From assembly GCF_000173615.1 (NCBI RefSeq), contig NZ_ABZS01000077.1, positions 1 to 7,531 of the forward strand: DNA of 7,531 nt, read 5' to 3'. The notes beneath the pieces were generated by a model, which worked only from the letters and a program-made list of their open reading frames with translations, was not told where the DNA came from and ran no database searches. Source of the stretch: Sulfurihydrogenibium yellowstonense SS-5. Its GTDB lineage: Bacteria > Aquificota > Aquificia > Aquificales > Hydrogenothermaceae. Positions 6,286-7,531 of the stretch are shown piece after piece (within the stretch, counting starts at the first letter, position 1; every line of letters starts with the position of its first letter). The translations under genes and the position numbers were made by a program.

Positions 6286-6294
6286 AAGGAGGAG
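6286..6294 (+). promoter_or_regulatory. Strong ribosome binding site of the IS256-type transposase
   Basis: AAGGAGGAG lies five bases before the ATG at 6300. It is the strongest Shine-Dalgarno sequence in the window and fixes the transposase start. Confidence 0.85.
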
Positions 6295-6299
6295 TAGTA

Positions 6300-7531
6300 A
6301 TGGATAAGAAAGAATACTTTGAAAAAATATTAGACAGATCAACTGAAGAATTAGTAAAAGAACTTTTCCCAAATGGTATAGCAACTCAAGAAAAGATAGG
6401 TATAAGAAAGCTTTTAGAATCCGTTGTAGAGTTAGTTATGAACCAAGAAAGAAATTTCTTTCTTGAAAACGATAAAGACAACAAAGCAAACGGATATTAT
6501 GAAAGAAGTCTAAATACAGGTTCTTTCAAGCTTAACATAAATGTCCCAAGAGATAGAAAAGGTAGGTTTAGACCACAAATACTGCCTGACCCTTATAAAA
6601 GAGTTAATGAAGATTATATAAACCTTCTTATGAGTTTAGTATCCAATGGATACTCAGAAAGCAAGATAGATTCTACATTAAAAAGCTTGGGATTAAACTA
6701 CTCAAAGCAATATATGGATAAAATTAAAAAAGAGCTTATAGAAAGACTTAATGATTTCAAAACAAGAGAGCTTCCATCGGATGCATTTGTACTGTATATA
6801 GATGCATATCACTGTGATATAAAAGAGAAAAACAAAATCAGAAAAGCTTCTGTCTATGTAGTTCTTGGAGTGGATTTGCAAGGAAACAAAGATATATTTG
6901 GATTTTATACATTTTTCAGTAGTGAAAATAAAGCAGACTGGATAAAAGTATTCAATGATTTAATAGATAGAGGACTAAAAAGGGTAATGCTTATAGTAAG
7001 TGATGATTTTCCTGGGATATCAAAAGCCATAGAAACACTATTTCCTTACACAGACCATCAGCTATGTTTAGTCCATTTGCAAAGAAACGTTAGAAATCAG
7101 ATGGATAAAGAAGATTCACAAGTATTTAACAAAGAATTAAAAAACATAAAAGAAAACAGCTTAGATTATGAAGATGGATTAGAAAAATTAGATGACTTAT
7201 GTAGTAGATTTAAGTCTAAGTATCCAAACTTCATAAAACATATTCAATCCAACAAAGAGAGATACTTATGTTTTTTAAAATATCCAGAAAGTCTAAGAAA
7301 GCACATATACACAACAAATCCAGTTGAAAGTGTTAATAGCATGATAGAGAAGGTAAGAATAAATTTAGGCGGATATTTTCAATCTGTGGACATTCTTGAA
7401 GTAAATCTGCTTATCCAGAGAGATAATTTAAAGAATGGAAAATGGAAAAAACCTATACCTGCTTTTAAAGGAGCTTCTTATGAAATTTTACAAATGTTTA
7501 ATAAAAAATTTTCAATCCAGACACAAAATTA
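6300..7531 (+). CDS. IS256 (Mutator)-family transposase, truncated only by the window edge
   Basis: An uninterrupted frame of 410 codons runs from the ATG at 6300 to the window edge, where the last two bases are TA, so the stop is probably completed by the next base. The length matches the roughly 400 residues usual for IS256 transposases. The DDE triad is visible: D168 in FVLYIDAYH, D235 in LIVSDDFPGI and E343 in YTTNPVESVN. A C-x-x-H pair (C256, H259) in HQLCLVHLQRN is the family motif between the second D and the E. An N-terminal helical DNA-binding region with VPRDRKGRF (82-90) precedes the catalytic domain. It cuts and pastes the element through its terminal inverted repeats. No frameshift or internal stop is present, so the enzyme may be active. 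It points away from hisD. Confidence 0.92.
   Translation, partial: MDKKEYFEKILDRSTEELVKELFPNGIATQEKIGIRKLLESVVELVMNQERNFFLENDKDNKANGYYERSLNTGSFKLNINVPRDRKGRFRPQILPDPYKRVNEDYINLLMSLVSNGYSESKIDSTLKSLGLNYSKQYMDKIKKELIERLNDFKTRELPSDAFVLYIDAYHCDIKEKNKIRKASVYVVLGVDLQGNKDIFGFYTFFSSENKADWIKVFNDLIDRGLKRVMLIVSDDFPGISKAIETLFPYTDHQLCLVHLQRNVRNQMDKEDSQVFNKELKNIKENSLDYEDGLEKLDDLCSRFKSKYPNFIKHIQSNKERYLCFLKYPESLRKHIYTTNPVESVNSMIEKVRINLGGYFQSVDILEVNLLIQRDNLKNGKWKKPIPAFKGASYEILQMFNKKFSIQTQN

Larger units (their letters stand above)
6241..7531 (+). mobile_element. IS256-family insertion sequence (right end outside window)
   Basis: The element is inferred from its transposase and from the sharp loss of IS110 homology at about 6240. 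The sequence after that point, GGACTTTGAGGAAGTTAAAA, starts with GG as many IS256-family ends do, and is taken as the left end. The right inverted repeat is not in the window, so the boundary cannot be proved. If right, an 8-base target duplication of TTTCATAA (6233-6240) is expected beyond the far end. Confidence 0.55.

Noticed and set aside
1..7531. CRISPR array, tRNA, rRNA, riboswitch, or defence/toxin-antitoxin system
   Set aside because: No regularly spaced repeats, cloverleaf, conserved RNA leader or defence-type domain was seen; intergenic space is under 500 bases in total and is accounted for by repeats and insertion-sequence ends.

Overview
The window is AT-rich bacterial chromosome with compact, overlapping genes coding for lysine- and glutamate-rich proteins. 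The style (a moaC-mogA fusion, a lone hisD outside any his operon, a DUF4416 gene, IS110 and IS256 remnants) fits a thermophilic Aquificota-type bacterium, perhaps near Sulfurihydrogenibium. That placement is an inference from gene content and composition; no marker gene here settles it.

Positions 1-2703 hold a plus-strand run of five tightly packed genes. First is the 3' end of a gene for an unidentified protein with a beta-sandwich-like C-terminus. It is followed by a RimI-like GNAT acetyltransferase, hypoxanthine phosphoribosyltransferase (hpt), a MoaC-MogA fusion for molybdenum cofactor synthesis, and a DUF4416 protein. Junctions overlap by 11, 1 and 4 bases or are separated by 13 bases, so this is almost certainly one operon running in from the left.

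Positions 2704-2875 are a short spacer between converging operons. It contains one copy of an imperfect dispersed repeat. Positions 2876-5791 hold a minus-strand operon transcribed hisD, mscS-like, coaE with 8- and 4-base overlaps: histidinol dehydrogenase, a small-conductance mechanosensitive channel and dephospho-CoA kinase. The three functions are unrelated, so the grouping looks like shared housekeeping expression. A plausible promoter lies just upstream of hisD, and directly beyond it is the second repeat copy.

Positions 5853-7531 are mobile-element territory. A MITE/REP-like repeat with imperfect inverted arms (about 5882-5970) abuts the 3' end of an IS110-family transposase gene. That gene is cut off at about 6240, where a second element begins, carrying a strong ribosome binding site and a nearly complete IS256 (Mutator)-family transposase. 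The window ends two bases into what is probably that gene's stop codon. The layout reads as an IS256 element inserted into an older IS110 element that itself sat beside a palindromic repeat.

I found no rRNA, tRNA, CRISPR array, riboswitch or defence-like cassette. The genes are mostly ordinary; the repeat family and the nested insertions are the points most worth a second look.
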